64,000 nucleotides of DNA, from NCBI GenBank assembly GCA_004020545.1, contig SAQE01000001.1, forward strand, positions 186,001-250,000, read 5' to 3'. This stretch comes from Mesorhizobium sp. (GTDB taxonomy: Bacteria; Pseudomonadota; Alphaproteobacteria; Rhizobiales; Rhizobiaceae). Of the stretch, positions 43,299 through 54,767 are shown piece by piece. A program made the position numbers and the translations under genes. The notes beneath the pieces were generated by a model. It was given only the letters and a program-made list of their open reading frames with translations. It was not told the origin of the DNA and ran no database searches. Positions within the stretch are counted from its first letter, which is position 1, and every line of letters begins with the position of its first letter.

Positions 43299-45620
43299 AT
43301 GGCATCGGACATCAAGCGCATCGCAGCAATCATCGCGGCCGAGATCGGTTCGCGGCCGGAGCAGGCCGCGGCGGCGATCGGGCTTCTCGACGAAGGCGCC
43401 ACGGTGCCGTTCGTGGCGCGTTACCGCAAGGAAGTCACCGGCGGGCTCGACGACACGCAGTTGCGCGATCTTTCCGAGCGGCTGGCCTATCTGCGCGAGC
43501 TCGATGCGCGTCGCGAGACGATCCTCGGCTCGATCCGTGAGCAGGGCAAGCTGACCGAGGATCTGGAGGCCAAGATCGCGGCGGCAAGCACCAAGGCCGA
43601 GCTCGAGGACATCTACCTGCCCTATAAGCCGAAGCGCCGGACCAAGGCCGAGATCGCCAAGGAACGCGGGCTCGGGCCGCTGGCCGCAGCGATCCTGGCC
43701 GACCGTTCGGCGGCGCCGGCCGAGCTCGCGCTCGCCTATGTCACCGAAGAAGTGCCCGATGCGAAGGCGGCGCTCGAAGGCGCGCGCGACATCCTGTCGG
43801 AGCAGTTCGCCGAGAATGCCGATCTGGTCGGCAAGCTGCGCGCCTATATGAAGGAACGCGCCTTCCTGCGTGCCAAGGTCGTCGACGGCAAGCAGGAAGC
43901 CGGCGCGAAATTTTCGGACTATTTCGACCATGTCGAGCGTTGGGCGGGCGTGCCCAGCCACCGCGCCTTGGCCATGCTGCGCGGCCGCAACGAGGAAGTG
44001 CTGTCGCTCGACATCGAGGTTGATGCCGATGATCAATCGCCGGTGAAGCCGGTCGAGCGCATGATCGCCAGTGCCTATGCGATCGGCGCCAGCTTGCCGG
44101 GCGATCGCTGGCTGATGGAGGTCGCCGGCTGGACCTGGCGGATAAAACTGTCGCTGCATCTGACGCTCGACCTGATGCGCGACCTGCGCGAGCGGGCCGA
44201 GGAAGAGGCCATCCACGTCTTCGCCCGCAACCTCAAGGATTTGCTGCTTGCGGCCCCCGCCGGTTCGCGGCCGACCATGGGGCTCGATCCCGGCATACGC
44301 ACCGGCGTCAAGGTGGCGGTGGTCGACGGCACCGGCAAGCTGGTGGCGACAACGACGGTCTATCCGTTCCCGCCGAGAAACGATGTGCGCGGCACCCAGG
44401 CGGAACTCGCCGCGCTCATCCGCCTGCACAAGGTGGAACTGATCTCGATCGGCAACGGCACCGGCAGCCGCGAGACCGAGAAACTGGTCGCCGACATGTT
44501 GTCGGATCTGCCGGCAGGTGCCGGGCCGAAGCCGCTCAAGGTGATCGTCAGCGAGGCGGGCGCCTCGGTCTATTCCGCTTCCGCCACGGCAGCGGCAGAG
44601 TTCCCGGGCCTGGACGTGTCGCTGCGTGGCGCGGTGTCGATCGCGCGGCGCCTGCAGGACCCGCTCGCCGAGCTGGTCAAGATCGAGCCGAAGTCGATCG
44701 GCGTCGGCCAGTACCAGCACGATGTCGACCAGTACCGGCTCGGCCGCTCGCTGGAAGCGGTGGTGGAGGACGCGGTCAACGCCGTCGGCGTCGACCTCAA
44801 CACGGCGTCCGCGCCGCTGCTGGCACGCGTTTCAGGGTTGGGGCCGTCGCTCGCGGAAGCAATCGTCGCGCATCGCGACGCTGGCGGTGCTTTCGGAACA
44901 CGACGCGACTTGCTCAAGGTAGCACGGCTCGGGCCGCGCGCGTTCGAGCAATGCGCCGGCTTCCTGCGCATCCCGAACGGCGTGGAGCCGCTTGATGCTT
45001 CCTCGGTGCACCCGGAAGCCTATGGCGTGGCGAAAAGAATAGTCGCCGCCTGCGGGCGCGACGTGCGCTCGCTGATGGGCGACAGCGCGGCACTCAAGGC
45101 GCTCGACCCGCGCGTCTTCGTCGACGAGCGCTTCGGTCTGCCGACCGTGCGCGACATCATCGCAGAGCTGGAAAAGCCTGGACGCGACCCGCGTCCCGGC
45201 TTCAAGACGGCGACCTTTGCCGAGGGTGTCGACGACATCAAGGACCTGAAGCCCGGCATGCTGCTCGAAGGCACCGTCACCAATGTCGCGGCCTTCGGCG
45301 CCTTCGTCGACATCGGCGTCCACCAGGACGGACTGGTGCATGTCTCGCAACTGGCCGACCGCTTCATCAAGGATGCGCATGAGGTGGTGAAGGCGGGCGA
45401 CGTGGTGAAGGTTCGCGTCGTCGACGTCGACATCAAGCGCAAGCGCATCGGGCTTTCGATGCGCAAGGATGGCGGCGAGGGCGGTGCACCCAGAGGTGGT
45501 CAGCGCGACCAGGGCCGAGGCAAGCCGGCACAACGCTCGTCGGCGCCACAGCGCCAGCCGGAAAAGCCGGCACAGGGCGCGTTTGGTGCTGCGCTCGCCG
45601 AGGCGATGAAGCGCAAATAG
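43299..45620 (+). CDS. tex: Tex, RNA-binding transcription accessory protein
   Basis: A 773-residue cytoplasmic protein with the Tex layout: N-terminal helical region ('[20 protein letters not shown]'), YqgF-like nuclease-fold domain ('[20 protein letters not shown]'), helix-hairpin-helix repeats ('[20 protein letters not shown]') and a C-terminal S1 RNA-binding domain ('[20 protein letters not shown]'). A basic Gly/Gln/Arg tail follows. It acts in transcription and RNA handling and is found in most bacteria. Its stop codon directly abuts that of the converging LysR gene, with no spacer. Confidence 0.95.
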   Translation: MASDIKRIAAIIAAEIGSRPEQAAAAIGLLDEGATVPFVARYRKEVTGGLDDTQLRDLSERLAYLRELDARRETILGSIREQGKLTEDLEAKIAAASTKAELEDIYLPYKPKRRTKAEIAKERGLGPLAAAILADRSAAPAELALAYVTEEVPDAKAALEGARDILSEQFAENADLVGKLRAYMKERAFLRAKVVDGKQEAGAKFSDYFDHVERWAGVPSHRALAMLRGRNEEVLSLDIEVDADDQSPVKPVERMIASAYAIGASLPGDRWLMEVAGWTWRIKLSLHLTLDLMRDLRERAEEEAIHVFARNLKDLLLAAPAGSRPTMGLDPGIRTGVKVAVVDGTGKLVATTTVYPFPPRNDVRGTQAELAALIRLHKVELISIGNGTGSRETEKLVADMLSDLPAGAGPKPLKVIVSEAGASVYSASATAAAEFPGLDVSLRGAVSIARRLQDPLAELVKIEPKSIGVGQYQHDVDQYRLGRSLEAVVEDAVNAVGVDLNTASAPLLARVSGLGPSLAEAIVAHRDAGGAFGTRRDLLKVARLGPRAFEQCAGFLRIPNGVEPLDASSVHPEAYGVAKRIVAACGRDVRSLMGDSAALKALDPRVFVDERFGLPTVRDIIAELEKPGRDPRPGFKTATFAEGVDDIKDLKPGMLLEGTVTNVAAFGAFVDIGVHQDGLVHVSQLADRFIKDAHEVVKAGDVVKVRVVDVDIKRKRIGLSMRKDGGEGGAPRGGQRDQGRGKPAQRSSAPQRQPEKPAQGAFGAALAEAMKRK

Positions 45621-46535
45621 CTACCACGCCAGAACAGCCGGTTCCTTCTCGACCTGGCCCAGCAGCCAATCGCGAAAGCTGGCAACGGGGGCATGGCCGC
45701 GCTTGTCGTGCGGCACGACGAGGTAATAGGCGCTGCGGCTCTGCATCGGTTGGCCGGGCGCCGGGACCAACTGGCCGCGCTGCAACTCGCCGGCAATCAG
45801 GATTTCCGGCAGCAGCGCGACGCCAAGACCTGCCATGCAGGCCTGGGCGACGGTGCCGAACTGCTCGAACTGCATGCCGGGGCCGGTCGGCGCCTCGAGG
45901 CCCTGCTCTTCGAACCATTCGCTCCAGGCGCCAGGGCGCGTCGCCATGTGCAGCAGCGGCAGGCGGCTGATATCGGCCGGCGTGGCGATGTCGCGGCTGG
46001 CCAGAAATTCGGGTGAAACTACCGGCATGACGGTCTCGCGCATCAAAAGCGTGCAATCCGCGTCCGGCCAGTCGGGCATGCCGTGATGGATCGCGGCGTC
46101 GAGCCGCTCGCGGCCGAAGTCGAAGCGGCCGATGCGCGTGGCGAAATTGATGGTGATGTCGGGATGGCGGGCGACGAAATCCGGGATCAGCGGCATCAGC
46201 CAGCGTGTACCGAAGGTCGGCAGTATGGCGAGGTTGAGGGCGCCGCTATGCCGATTGCTCATCAATCCAAGGGCGGCATCGCGCAATTGGCCGAGCGCGG
46301 AACGCACCGCCTCGGCATAGATCTCTCCCGCCGTCGACAGCCGGACATTGCGGCTGTCACGCTCGAACAGCCGGCGGCCGAACTGTTCTTCCAAAAGACT
46401 AATCTGCCGGCTGACGGCGCCTTGGGTCAGATCGAGCTCGCGCGCGGCGGCGGTGAAGGAGCCGAGGCGCGCCACCGCCTCGAAGGCGGCAAGGGCGGCG
46501 GTGTTCGGCAAGAGACGGCGCTGGACGTTCATCAT
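45621..46535 (-). CDS. LysR-family regulator, GcvA-like
   Basis: A 304-residue regulator: winged helix-turn-helix at about residues 10-68 ('FEAVARLGSFTAAARELDLT', then QGAVSRQISLLEEQFGRRLF) and a periplasmic-binding-protein-like effector domain. It is divergent from glutaryl-CoA dehydrogenase with about 100 bp between, so it probably controls that gene, with an effector from lysine or glutarate metabolism. The first of two adjacent in-frame ATG codons is used; no clear ribosome-binding site is seen. Confidence 0.88.
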   Translation of the reverse strand: MMNVQRRLLPNTAALAAFEAVARLGSFTAAARELDLTQGAVSRQISLLEEQFGRRLFERDSRNVRLSTAGEIYAEAVRSALGQLRDAALGLMSNRHSGALNLAILPTFGTRWLMPLIPDFVARHPDITINFATRIGRFDFGRERLDAAIHHGMPDWPDADCTLLMRETVMPVVSPEFLASRDIATPADISRLPLLHMATRPGAWSEWFEEQGLEAPTGPGMQFEQFGTVAQACMAGLGVALLPEILIAGELQRGQLVPAPGQPMQSRSAYYLVVPHDKRGHAPVASFRDWLLGQVEKEPAVLAW

Positions 46536-46638
46536 TCATTACTAACGCTCATTGATCCGCGATGCAATTTTGTTTGATTTTTCGCATGGGGAGGCCGATA
46601 AGCCGGGCAATCCAAGATATTGCCGGGAGAGCGAGGCC

Positions 46639-47829
46639 ATGGCCGCCGAGAAGAACGCCTTCGTGTGGAACGATCCTTTCCTGATCGAGGATCAGCTTTC
46701 CGAGGACGAGCGCATGGTGCGCGACGGTGCGGTGGCGTTTGCCGCCGACAAGCTGGCGCCCCGCATCGAGGAAGCCTATCTCGACGAGAAGACCGATCCC
46801 TCGATTTTCCGCGAGATGGGCGAGGCTGGCCTGCTCGGCATCACCATCCCGGAGGAATATGGCGGGCTCGGCGCCAACTACGTGACCTACGGGCTGGTGG
46901 CGCGCGAGGTCGAGCGCATCGATTCCGGCTACCGTTCAATGATGAGCGTGCAGTCGTCGCTGGTCATGTATCCGATCCATGCCTATGGCTCGGAAGAGCA
47001 GCGCAGGAAATACCTGCCGAAGCTCGCCTCCGGCGAATGGATCGGCTGCTTCGGCCTCACCGAGCCGGATGCCGGATCGGATCCGGGCGGCATGAAGACG
47101 CGCGCCGAGAAGACGGCGAACGGCTACAGGCTTTCCGGCTCCAAAATGTGGATCTCCAACGCGCCGATCGCCGACGTCTTCGTCGTCTGGGCGAAATCAG
47201 CCGCGCATGACAACCAGATCCGCGGCTTTGTGCTGGAAAAGGGCATGAAAGGGCTTTCGGCGCCGAAGATCGGCGGCAAGCTGTCGCTGCGGGCCTCGAT
47301 CACCGGCGAGGTGGTGATGGAAGGCGTCGAGGTGGGCGAGGGGGCGCTGCTGCCCAATGTAGCGGGCCTGAAAGGTCCGTTCGGCTGCCTCAACCGCGCC
47401 CGCTACGGCATCTCCTGGGGCGCCATGGGCGCTGCCGAAGATTGCTGGCACCGGGCGCGCCAGTACGGGCTCGACCGCAAGCAGTTCGGCAAGCCGCTCG
47501 CCGGCACGCAGCTCTTCCAGAAGAAGCTCGCCGACATGCAGACCGAGATCGCGCTTGGCCTGCAGGGCTCGCTGCGCGTCGGTCGGCTGATGGACGAAGG
47601 CAAGATGGCGCCGGAGATGATCTCGATCGTCAAGCGCAACAATTGCGGCAAGGCGCTCGACATCGCCCGCCAGGCCCGCGACATGCATGGCGGCAACGGC
47701 ATCCAGATCGGCTACCACGTCATGCGCCACGCGCAGAACCTGGAGACAGTCAACACCTATGAAGGCACGCATGACGTGCACGCGCTGATCCTCGGAAGGG
47801 CGCAGACGGGGCTTCAGGCGTTTTTCTAA
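46639..47829 (+). CDS. gcdH: Glutaryl-CoA dehydrogenase
   Basis: A 396-residue FAD flavoprotein of the acyl-CoA dehydrogenase family that oxidises and decarboxylates glutaryl-CoA to crotonyl-CoA in lysine and tryptophan breakdown. The catalytic Glu is E375 ('[20 protein letters not shown]') and the substrate Arg is R99 ('[20 protein letters not shown]'), both as in known enzymes. The family motifs '[20 protein letters not shown]' and '[20 protein letters not shown]' are present. The ATG at 46639 gives the normal length; open frame upstream is untranslated leader. The LysR gene is divergent. Confidence 0.92.
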   Translation: MAAEKNAFVWNDPFLIEDQLSEDERMVRDGAVAFAADKLAPRIEEAYLDEKTDPSIFREMGEAGLLGITIPEEYGGLGANYVTYGLVAREVERIDSGYRSMMSVQSSLVMYPIHAYGSEEQRRKYLPKLASGEWIGCFGLTEPDAGSDPGGMKTRAEKTANGYRLSGSKMWISNAPIADVFVVWAKSAAHDNQIRGFVLEKGMKGLSAPKIGGKLSLRASITGEVVMEGVEVGEGALLPNVAGLKGPFGCLNRARYGISWGAMGAAEDCWHRARQYGLDRKQFGKPLAGTQLFQKKLADMQTEIALGLQGSLRVGRLMDEGKMAPEMISIVKRNNCGKALDIARQARDMHGGNGIQIGYHVMRHAQNLETVNTYEGTHDVHALILGRAQTGLQAFF

Positions 47830-47934
47830 GCCGGCAACGCTGCTTAAATTAGGTGCAGCGCAACATCTCTGCTTGGAGAATGCCCAGGACTTGTGTCAGG
47901 GTTCGGCGATTGAAACGCCGTTCTCCGGGGCACC

Positions 47935-50900
47935 ATGGCAATACTGGCAGCCGTCCACCACCTGACCCATTACAAATACGATCGGCCGGTGGTGCTCGGC
48001 CCCCAGGTGATCAGGCTGCAGCCGGCGCCGCATTCGCGCACCAAGGTGCTCAGCCACTCGCTGAAGGTCGAGCCGAAGAACCACTTCGTCAACCTGCAGC
48101 AGGATCCTTACGGCAACTTCCTCGCCCGCTTCGTCTTCCCGGAGCCGGTGAGCGAGCTGAAGATCGAAGTCGACCTCGTCGCCGACATGACGGTCTACAA
48201 CCCGTTCGATTTCTTCGTCGAACCCTCGGCCGAAACCTTTCCCTTCGACTATCCGGAAGAGATCAGGGAAGACCTCGCCATCTACCGGACGCCGGAGCCG
48301 GTGGGACCGCTCTTGTCGAAGTTCCTGGAGAGCATCGACCGCAGCCCGGCAAACACCGTCAATTTCCTCGTCGACCTCAATGCGCGGCTGCAGCGCGAGA
48401 TCGCCTATATCGTGCGCATGGAGACCGGTGTCTACTCGCCGGAGGAGACGCTGGCCGCGGGCAAAGGTTCATGCCGGGATTCGAGCTGGCTGCTGGTGCA
48501 AACCCTGCGCAACCTCGGCATCGCGGCGCGTTTCGTGTCCGGCTATCTGATCCAGCTCAAGCCCGATCTCGTCTCGCTCGACGGACCGCCCGGAACCTCG
48601 GTCGATTTCACCGATCTGCATGCCTGGTGCGAGGTCTATATTCCGGGTGCCGGCTGGATCGGCTTCGATCCGACCTCAGGCCTGCTTACCGGCGAAAGCC
48701 ATGTGCCGCTTGCCGCCACGCCGCATTTCCGCAACGCCGCGCCGATCTCCGGCATGGCGAGCTTCGCCAATGTCGATTTCAACTTCGACATGCGCGTCGA
48801 CCGCATCGCCGAGCATCCGCGCATCACCAAGCCGTTCTCCGACGAAAGCTGGGAAGCGCTCGATGCGTTGGGCAACAAGGTCGATGCCATTTTGCAGGAA
48901 CAGGACGTGCGGCTCACCATGGGTGGCGAGCCGACCTTCGTGTCGATCGACGATTTCGAGTCCGCCGAATGGAACACGGCCGCTGTCGGCCCGACCAAGC
49001 GCGACAAGGCGGATGAGCTCATCCGCCGGCTGCGCGAACGCTTCGCGCCGGGCGGCTTCCTGCATTACGGCCAGGGCAAATGGTATCCGGGCGAGAGCCT
49101 GCCGCGCTGGACCTTCTCGCTTTACTGGCGCGCCGATGGCGAGCCGGTGTGGCGCGACCCGTCGCTGATCGCGCGGGAAAAGAGCACGGTTCTCGTCGGA
49201 CCCGAACAGGCGGAAAGCTTGCTCACGGCGATCGCCGGCGAGCTCGGCCTCGACAAGGGCATGGTCAGCGAGGCCTATGAGGATCCGGCCGAATGGCTGC
49301 TCAAGGAAGGCAAGCTGCCGGACAATGTCGATCCGTCCAACTCGAAGCTGGAGGACCCGGAAGAGCGCAGCCGCATGGCGCGCGTCTTCGAGCGCGGCCT
49401 GACCAAGCCGTCTGGCTATGTCCTGCCGGTGCAGCGTTGGAACAGCCAGGCCGCAGGACAGCGCTGGCGCTCGGAGAAATGGAAGACAAGGCGCGGCCGG
49501 CTCTTCCTGGTGCCGGGCGATTCTCCGGTCGGCTATCGTCTGCCGCTCGGCACGCTGCCCTATGTGCCGCCGGCGCAGTTCCCCTACATCGTGCCGGTCG
49601 ACCCTTCTGTGCCGCGCGGTCCGCTGCCGGCGCGCGAGGCAATCTTGCCGGAAGCCGCTCCGGTTGAGCCTGAAGGCGCCGACGAAATGGCCCGTCGTCA
49701 GCAGGCGGTATCCTTCACGGCAGCGACTGGCCAGCAGGACCGCGTCGAGCAGGAGATCACCGAGATCGGCGGCGCGGTGCGCACGGCGCTCACCGTCGAG
49801 CCGCGCGACGGACGGCTCTGCGTTTTCATGCCGCCGGTCGAGGCGCTGGAGGATTATCTCGAACTGGTGGCTGCGGCTGAGAATGCGGCGAAGGCGGTTG
49901 GGCTGCCGGTGCATATCGAAGGCTACGGCCCGCCCCACGATCCGCGCCTCAACGTCATCCGCGTCGCGCCCGATCCAGGCGTCATCGAGGTCAACATCCA
50001 TCCGGCTGCCAACTGGCAGGAATGCGTTGCCACGACCACGGCGATCTACGAGGAAGCCAGGCAGTCGCGGCTTGGGACCGACAAGTTCATGATCGACGGC
50101 CGCCACACCGGCACCGGCGGCGGCAACCATGTCGTGGTCGGCGGCGCGACGCCCAACGACAGCCCGTTCCTGCGCCGGCCGGACCTGTTGAAGAGCCTGG
50201 TGCTGCAATGGCAGCGGCATCCGTCGCTGTCCTATCTGTTTTCCGGCCTGTTCATCGGCCCGACCAGTCAGGCGCCGCGCTTCGACGAGGCGCGGCACGA
50301 TTCGCTCTATGAGCTCGAGATCGCGCTGGCGCAGGTGCCGCATCCGGACAAGGGAGAGGCGCCCTTGCCATGGCTGGTCGACCGGCTGTTCCGCAATCTG
50401 CTCACCGATGTCACGGGCAACACGCATCGCTCGGAAATCTGCATCGACAAGCTGTTCTCGCCCGATGGCCCGACCGGCCGGCTGGGGCTGGTCGAGTTCC
50501 GCGGCTTCGAGATGCCGCCCAACGCGCGCATGTCGCTTGCCCAGCAGTTGCTGGTCCGCGCCATCATCGCCCGCGCCTGGAAGAATCCGCTCGACGGCCG
50601 CTTCGCGCGCTGGGGCACCTCGCTGCACGACCGCTTCATGCTGCCGCACTATGTCTGGGCGGATTTCCTCGATGTTCTGGAGGATCTGAAGCTCAACGGC
50701 TTCGACTTCCGCCCGGAATGGTTCGCCGCGCAGCTCGAATTCCGCTTTCCCTTCTGCGGCGAGGTGCGGCATGCCGGCGTCAAGCTGGAACTGAGGCAGG
50801 CGCTGGAGCCCTGGCACGTGATGGGCGAGCAGGGCGCGATCGGCGGCACCGTCCGCTTCGTCGACTCTTCCGTCGAGCGGCTGCAGGTGAGGACCGAAGG

Positions 50901-51294
50901 ACTGAACCCGGAGCGCCATGCCATCGTCTGCAACGGCCGCATCGTGCCGATGAAGGTCACCGACAGCAGGGAGATCTCGGTGGCCGGCGTGCGCTTCAAG
51001 GCCTGGCAGCCGGCCTCCGGCCTGCATCCGGCCTTGCCGGTCAACACGCCGCTGGTCTTCGATATCTACGACCGCTGGTCGGGCCGCTCGATCGGCGGCT
51101 GCGTCTATCATGTCGCGCATCCCGGCGGCCGCAACTACGACACCTTCCCGGTCAACGGCAACGAGGCCGAGGCGCGGCGGCTTGCACGCTTCGAACCGCG
51201 CGGTCATACGCCGGGCAGCTACGTGCTCGAAGCCGAAGAAGCCTCTGAAGACTTCCCCATGACCCTTGACCTCAGGCGGCCGGCAAGACTCTGA
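47935..51294 (+). CDS. Transglutaminase-like protein fused to DUF2126
   Basis: A 1119-residue cytoplasmic protein. The N-terminal transglutaminase part has a beta-sandwich-like start ('[20 protein letters not shown]') and a papain-like core with the catalytic triad C180 ('[16 protein letters not shown]'), H229 ('[15 protein letters not shown]') and D245 ('IGFDPTSG'). From about residue 290 to the end is DUF2126, with '[20 protein letters not shown]' and '[20 protein letters not shown]', resembling a carboxylate-amine ligase-like catalytic domain. It is the first gene of an operon with an ATP-grasp/alpha-E gene and a second transglutaminase. Comparative genomics has predicted such operons to make or cut peptide or amide bonds; no product is known. 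Confidence 0.88.
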   Translation: MAILAAVHHLTHYKYDRPVVLGPQVIRLQPAPHSRTKVLSHSLKVEPKNHFVNLQQDPYGNFLARFVFPEPVSELKIEVDLVADMTVYNPFDFFVEPSAETFPFDYPEEIREDLAIYRTPEPVGPLLSKFLESIDRSPANTVNFLVDLNARLQREIAYIVRMETGVYSPEETLAAGKGSCRDSSWLLVQTLRNLGIAARFVSGYLIQLKPDLVSLDGPPGTSVDFTDLHAWCEVYIPGAGWIGFDPTSGLLTGESHVPLAATPHFRNAAPISGMASFANVDFNFDMRVDRIAEHPRITKPFSDESWEALDALGNKVDAILQEQDVRLTMGGEPTFVSIDDFESAEWNTAAVGPTKRDKADELIRRLRERFAPGGFLHYGQGKWYPGESLPRWTFSLYWRADGEPVWRDPSLIAREKSTVLVGPEQAESLLTAIAGELGLDKGMVSEAYEDPAEWLLKEGKLPDNVDPSNSKLEDPEERSRMARVFERGLTKPSGYVLPVQRWNSQAAGQRWRSEKWKTRRGRLFLVPGDSPVGYRLPLGTLPYVPPAQFPYIVPVDPSVPRGPLPAREAILPEAAPVEPEGADEMARRQQAVSFTAATGQQDRVEQEITEIGGAVRTALTVEPRDGRLCVFMPPVEALEDYLELVAAAENAAKAVGLPVHIEGYGPPHDPRLNVIRVAPDPGVIEVNIHPAANWQECVATTTAIYEEARQSRLGTDKFMIDGRHTGTGGGNHVVVGGATPNDSPFLRRPDLLKSLVLQWQRHPSLSYLFSGLFIGPTSQAPRFDEARHDSLYELEIALAQVPHPDKGEAPLPWLVDRLFRNLLTDVTGNTHRSEICIDKLFSPDGPTGRLGLVEFRGFEMPPNARMSLAQQLLVRAIIARAWKNPLDGRFARWGTSLHDRFMLPHYVWADFLDVLEDLKLNGFDFRPEWFAAQLEFRFPFCGEVRHAGVKLELRQALEPWHVMGEQGAIGGTVRFVDSSVERLQVRTEGLNPERHAIVCNGRIVPMKVTDSREISVAGVRFKAWQPASGLHPALPVNTPLVFDIYDRWSGRSIGGCVYHVAHPGGRNYDTFPVNGNEAEARRLARFEPRGHTPGSYVLEAEEASEDFPMTLDLRRPARL

Positions 51295-51300
51295 TCAAGA

Positions 51301-53712
51301 ATGGCAAAGGGGAATCAAAAACGAGCGAGCGGCAGGCCGCGGGCGCAGGGCCTGCTGGAGCACTACCGTCCGATCGACGGTGTCGTCGACGAGATGGTCG
51401 ACGCATCAGGCAATCCGCGCCCGGCCTGGCGTTCCTTCATCGAAGCGCTCGACGAACTGGGGGCTGAGACGCTCGGACAGCGATTTGCCCGCGCCGACCA
51501 GTATCTGCGCGACGCCGGCGTCTACTACCGCGTCTACGACAAGGCCGGCGCCAACGAGCGCGAATGGCCGCTGGCGCATGTCCCTCTGCTGATCGACGAG
51601 AAGGAATGGGCCGAAATCAGCGCCGGGCTCGTCCAGCGTGCCGACCTGTTCGAGGCGATCCTGGCCGACGTCTACGGTCCGAACCGGCTGATCGAGAAGG
51701 GCATCCTGCCGGCTGGGCTGATCGCGGCCAGTCCCGAATATCTGCGCCCGGTCGCCGGCGTCCGTCCGGCCAGCGGTCATTTCCTGCACATGGTCGCCTT
51801 CGAGCTCGGCCGCGGCCCGGACGGGCGCTGGTGGGTGCTGGGCGACCGCACCCAGGCGCCGTCGGGCGCCGGCTTCGCGCTGGAGAACCGCGTCGCCACC
51901 ACGCGCGCTTTGTCCGACATCTATGGCGAAATGCATGTGCACCGTCTTGCCGGCTTCTTCCGCCGCTTCCGCGACGCTCTGAACGGCATGGCAAGAGAGT
52001 CCGGCGGACGCGTCGCCATCCTGACGCCCGGACCGCTCAACGAGACCTATTACGAGCACGCCTATATCGCGCGCTATCTCGGCATCATGCTGCTCGAGGG
52101 CGAGGACCTGACCGTTTCCGGCGGCCGGCTGATGGTTCGCACCGTTTCGGGCCTGATGCCGATCGGTGTTTTGTGGCGGCGGCTCGATGCGGCCTTCGCC
52201 GATCCGCTCGAGCTCAACCCGGACTCGCAGATCGGCACGCCGGGCCTGGTCGAGGCGATCCGCCGCGGCACCGTCTCGGCCGTCAACGCGCTGGGTTCGG
52301 GCCTGATGGAAACGCGGGCGCTGCTTTCCTTCCTGCCCAGGATCGCCCAGGAACTGCGGAGCGAGGATCTCTCCCTGCCGAGCATCGCCACGTGGTGGTG
52401 CGGGCAGCAGACCGAACGCGACCATGTGCTTGCCAACATCGACCGCATGGTGATTGGCCCGGCGCAGTCGACGCGGCTTGCCTTCGAGGACGATGGCGCG
52501 ACGCGGCTGGGCCTGGCGCTTTCGTCAGGGGAGCGGGCGGAACTGATCGCGCGGATCGAGACGGACGGTGCCGGCTTTGTCGGCCAGGAAGCCGTTACGC
52601 TTTCGACGACGCCGGTCTTTGCCGGCGGCCGGCTGGAGCCGCGGCCCGCCAGCCTGCGGGTCTATCTGGCGCGAACCCAAGAAGGCTGGACCGTCATGCC
52701 TGGAGGCTTTGCGCGCGTCGGCTTCTCGCTCGACCCGACGGCGATCGCCATGCAGCGCGGCGGCCAGGCCGCCGATGTCTGGGTGGTCAGCGACAGGCCG
52801 GTCGAACGCGAGACGCTGCTGCCGCAGGAGCATGACAGCTTCACCCGGACCATGCCCGGCAGCCTGCCAAGCCGCGCGGCGGAGAACCTGACCTGGCTCG
52901 GCCGCTATATCGAGCGCTCGGAAGACACGGTGCGCGTGCTGCGCGCCTATCATGTCAGGCTGGCGGAGACGTCCGATCCCGAGATGCCGTTGCTCGCCGA
53001 TATCAGGGACTATCTCGAGCCGTTCGGCATCGAGGTCGAATCGGCGATCCCGCTTGGTCTGATCGGCACATTGGACAGCGCCGTCTACAGCGCCGGCCAG
53101 ATCCGCGACCGCTTCTCGCCGGACGGCTGGCTGGCGCTGAAGGATCTGTCGAAGACGATCCATAAATTCGCCGGAACGGTGGCGCCCGGCGACGACGCGA
53201 CACGGGCGATGACCGTCATGCTGCGCAAGCTTGCGGGCTTCTCGGGCCTGCTGCACGAGAACATGTACAGGTTCACCGGTTGGCGTTTCCTGGAGATCGG
53301 CCGCCGGCTGGAGCGCGGCATCCAGATCGCCCGGACGCTCGCCCGGCTGACCGGGACCGGGGCGCCGGAAGGCGCGCTCGACATGATGCTGGAGATCGGC
53401 GACAGCGTGATGACCCACCGCCGGCAATATCCGGTGCAGGCGGGGCGGCGCACGGTGATCGACCTTCTGGCGCTCGACCCGCTCAATCCGCGTTCCATCC
53501 TGTTCCAGCTCGAGCGGCTGAAGGCCGAGATCGGCATGCTGCCTTCCGTCGGCGGCGAGGGGCATATGTCGCCGGCGGCGAAAGAAATCCTGCAGCTCAA
53601 CACGGCGATCGCCGTCATGGAACCTTCGGACATGACCGCCAGGGTGCTCGACGAACTCGCCAACCAGATCGGCGATCTCTACAACAGCCTCGCCAAGGCT
53701 TATTTCGGTTAG
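51301..53712 (+). CDS. Circularly permuted ATP-grasp ligase fused to an alpha-E domain
   Basis: An 803-residue fusion. Residues about 1-480 form the circularly permuted ATP-grasp domain ('HFLHMVAFELGRGPDGRWWV', 'ALENRVATTRALSDIYGEMH', 'EHAYIARYLGIMLLEGEDLT', 'AVNALGSGLMETRALLSFLP'). Residues about 520-803 are the helical alpha-E domain (DUF403; 'SRAAENLTWLGRYIERSEDT'). In many bacteria these are separate neighbouring genes, so the fusion confirms that they work as a unit. ATP-grasp enzymes join a carboxylate to an amine or thiol using ATP, here possibly forming a peptide. It starts 6 bp after the first gene and ends with its stop directly before the next ATG. Confidence 0.88.
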   Translation: MAKGNQKRASGRPRAQGLLEHYRPIDGVVDEMVDASGNPRPAWRSFIEALDELGAETLGQRFARADQYLRDAGVYYRVYDKAGANEREWPLAHVPLLIDEKEWAEISAGLVQRADLFEAILADVYGPNRLIEKGILPAGLIAASPEYLRPVAGVRPASGHFLHMVAFELGRGPDGRWWVLGDRTQAPSGAGFALENRVATTRALSDIYGEMHVHRLAGFFRRFRDALNGMARESGGRVAILTPGPLNETYYEHAYIARYLGIMLLEGEDLTVSGGRLMVRTVSGLMPIGVLWRRLDAAFADPLELNPDSQIGTPGLVEAIRRGTVSAVNALGSGLMETRALLSFLPRIAQELRSEDLSLPSIATWWCGQQTERDHVLANIDRMVIGPAQSTRLAFEDDGATRLGLALSSGERAELIARIETDGAGFVGQEAVTLSTTPVFAGGRLEPRPASLRVYLARTQEGWTVMPGGFARVGFSLDPTAIAMQRGGQAADVWVVSDRPVERETLLPQEHDSFTRTMPGSLPSRAAENLTWLGRYIERSEDTVRVLRAYHVRLAETSDPEMPLLADIRDYLEPFGIEVESAIPLGLIGTLDSAVYSAGQIRDRFSPDGWLALKDLSKTIHKFAGTVAPGDDATRAMTVMLRKLAGFSGLLHENMYRFTGWRFLEIGRRLERGIQIARTLARLTGTGAPEGALDMMLEIGDSVMTHRRQYPVQAGRRTVIDLLALDPLNPRSILFQLERLKAEIGMLPSVGGEGHMSPAAKEILQLNTAIAVMEPSDMTARVLDELANQIGDLYNSLAKAYFG

Positions 53713-54588
53713 ATGCTTTACGACGTCCGGCTTCATCTGCACTACGAATACGCCTCCGCCGCCGGCGGCGGCCGGCACCAGGTGCGCGTCTTGCCGCAGA
53801 CGATCGCCGGCGTGCAGCGGGTGATTGCCGCGTCATTGTCTTTTCAGCCGATGCCGGCAGAAAGGGCGGATTTTTCCGATTTCTTCGGCAACAACGTCAC
53901 CTCGATCGCCTTTCGCGAAGCGCATGAGGAACTCGACATCAGGATGAGCGCGCGGGTTTCTGTCTCTCGGCCGGAACCAGGGCTGGACGTTTCGCCCGAC
54001 ATCCACGGTTTGAGGGCGGAACTGGATGCCGTGCGCTCGCTGTCCCCTGCCGCGCCGCATCATTTCCTCGCCGCCAGCGACTATGCCGGCATCAATGCGG
54101 CGATCACCGCCTATGCGCGGGAGAGCCTCTCGGGTTCCACGGTCGGCACCGCGGTCGATCTCTGCAACCGCATCCATCGCGATTTCACCTATGACGGCAA
54201 GGCGACCACCGTGCAGACCCGGGCCAGCGACGCTTTCGCGCTGAAACGCGGGGTGTGCCAGGACTTTTCGCATATCATGATTGCCGGCCTGCGCGGCCTG
54301 GGCATTCCCGCCGGCTATGTCAGCGGCTTCCTGCGCACCATTCCGCCGAAAGGAAAACCGAGGCTCGAAGGCGCCGACGCCATGCATGCCTGGGTAAAGG
54401 TCTGGTGCGGCCGCGACGCCGGCTGGCAGGAATTCGATCCAACGAACGGCATGCGGGCGAGCAATGACCATATCACGGTCGGATACGGCCGCGACTATTC
54501 CGACGTGGCGCCGATCGTCGGCGTCTTGAAAACCACCGGCGGCCAGGTCGGCGAGCAGGCGGTCGACGTCATTCCTGTCGCCGCCTGA
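53713..54588 (+). CDS. Second transglutaminase-like cysteine protein
   Basis: A 291-residue protein with the transglutaminase N-terminal domain ('LYDVRLHLHYEYASAAGGGR') and core. Triad: C182 ('LKRGVCQDFSHIMIAGL'), H225 ('GADAMHAWVKVWCG') and D242 ('WQEFDPTNGMRAS'). There is no signal peptide. It begins at the base after the ATP-grasp/alpha-E stop codon. In this family the cysteine core usually acts as a peptidase or amide transferase; with the ATP-grasp partner it may recycle or attach the product. Confidence 0.9.
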   Translation: MLYDVRLHLHYEYASAAGGGRHQVRVLPQTIAGVQRVIAASLSFQPMPAERADFSDFFGNNVTSIAFREAHEELDIRMSARVSVSRPEPGLDVSPDIHGLRAELDAVRSLSPAAPHHFLAASDYAGINAAITAYARESLSGSTVGTAVDLCNRIHRDFTYDGKATTVQTRASDAFALKRGVCQDFSHIMIAGLRGLGIPAGYVSGFLRTIPPKGKPRLEGADAMHAWVKVWCGRDAGWQEFDPTNGMRASNDHITVGYGRDYSDVAPIVGVLKTTGGQVGEQAVDVIPVAA

Positions 54589-54767
54589 AGGCGTGCCACG
54601 GGCCGTGTGGGCTGCTTCTCAAACCGCGGCGCGGCGCCGGGTCTCGATCTATCACAGCCAGTTGCAAAGCGCCTGATGGCTGACGGGCCGGGGTTGCCGT
54701 CGCTCCGGACTGTGGAACCAGCCGCCTGTCGCGCGGCTTATCTACGGACCAGTTCCGTGGAGCCATT

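Noticed and set aside
48676-51207. Minus-strand open frame of 843 codons opposite the transglutaminase-DUF2126 gene
   Set aside because: No recognisable domain, very high Arg/His/Asp content and no operon context; the opposing gene has an intact catalytic triad.
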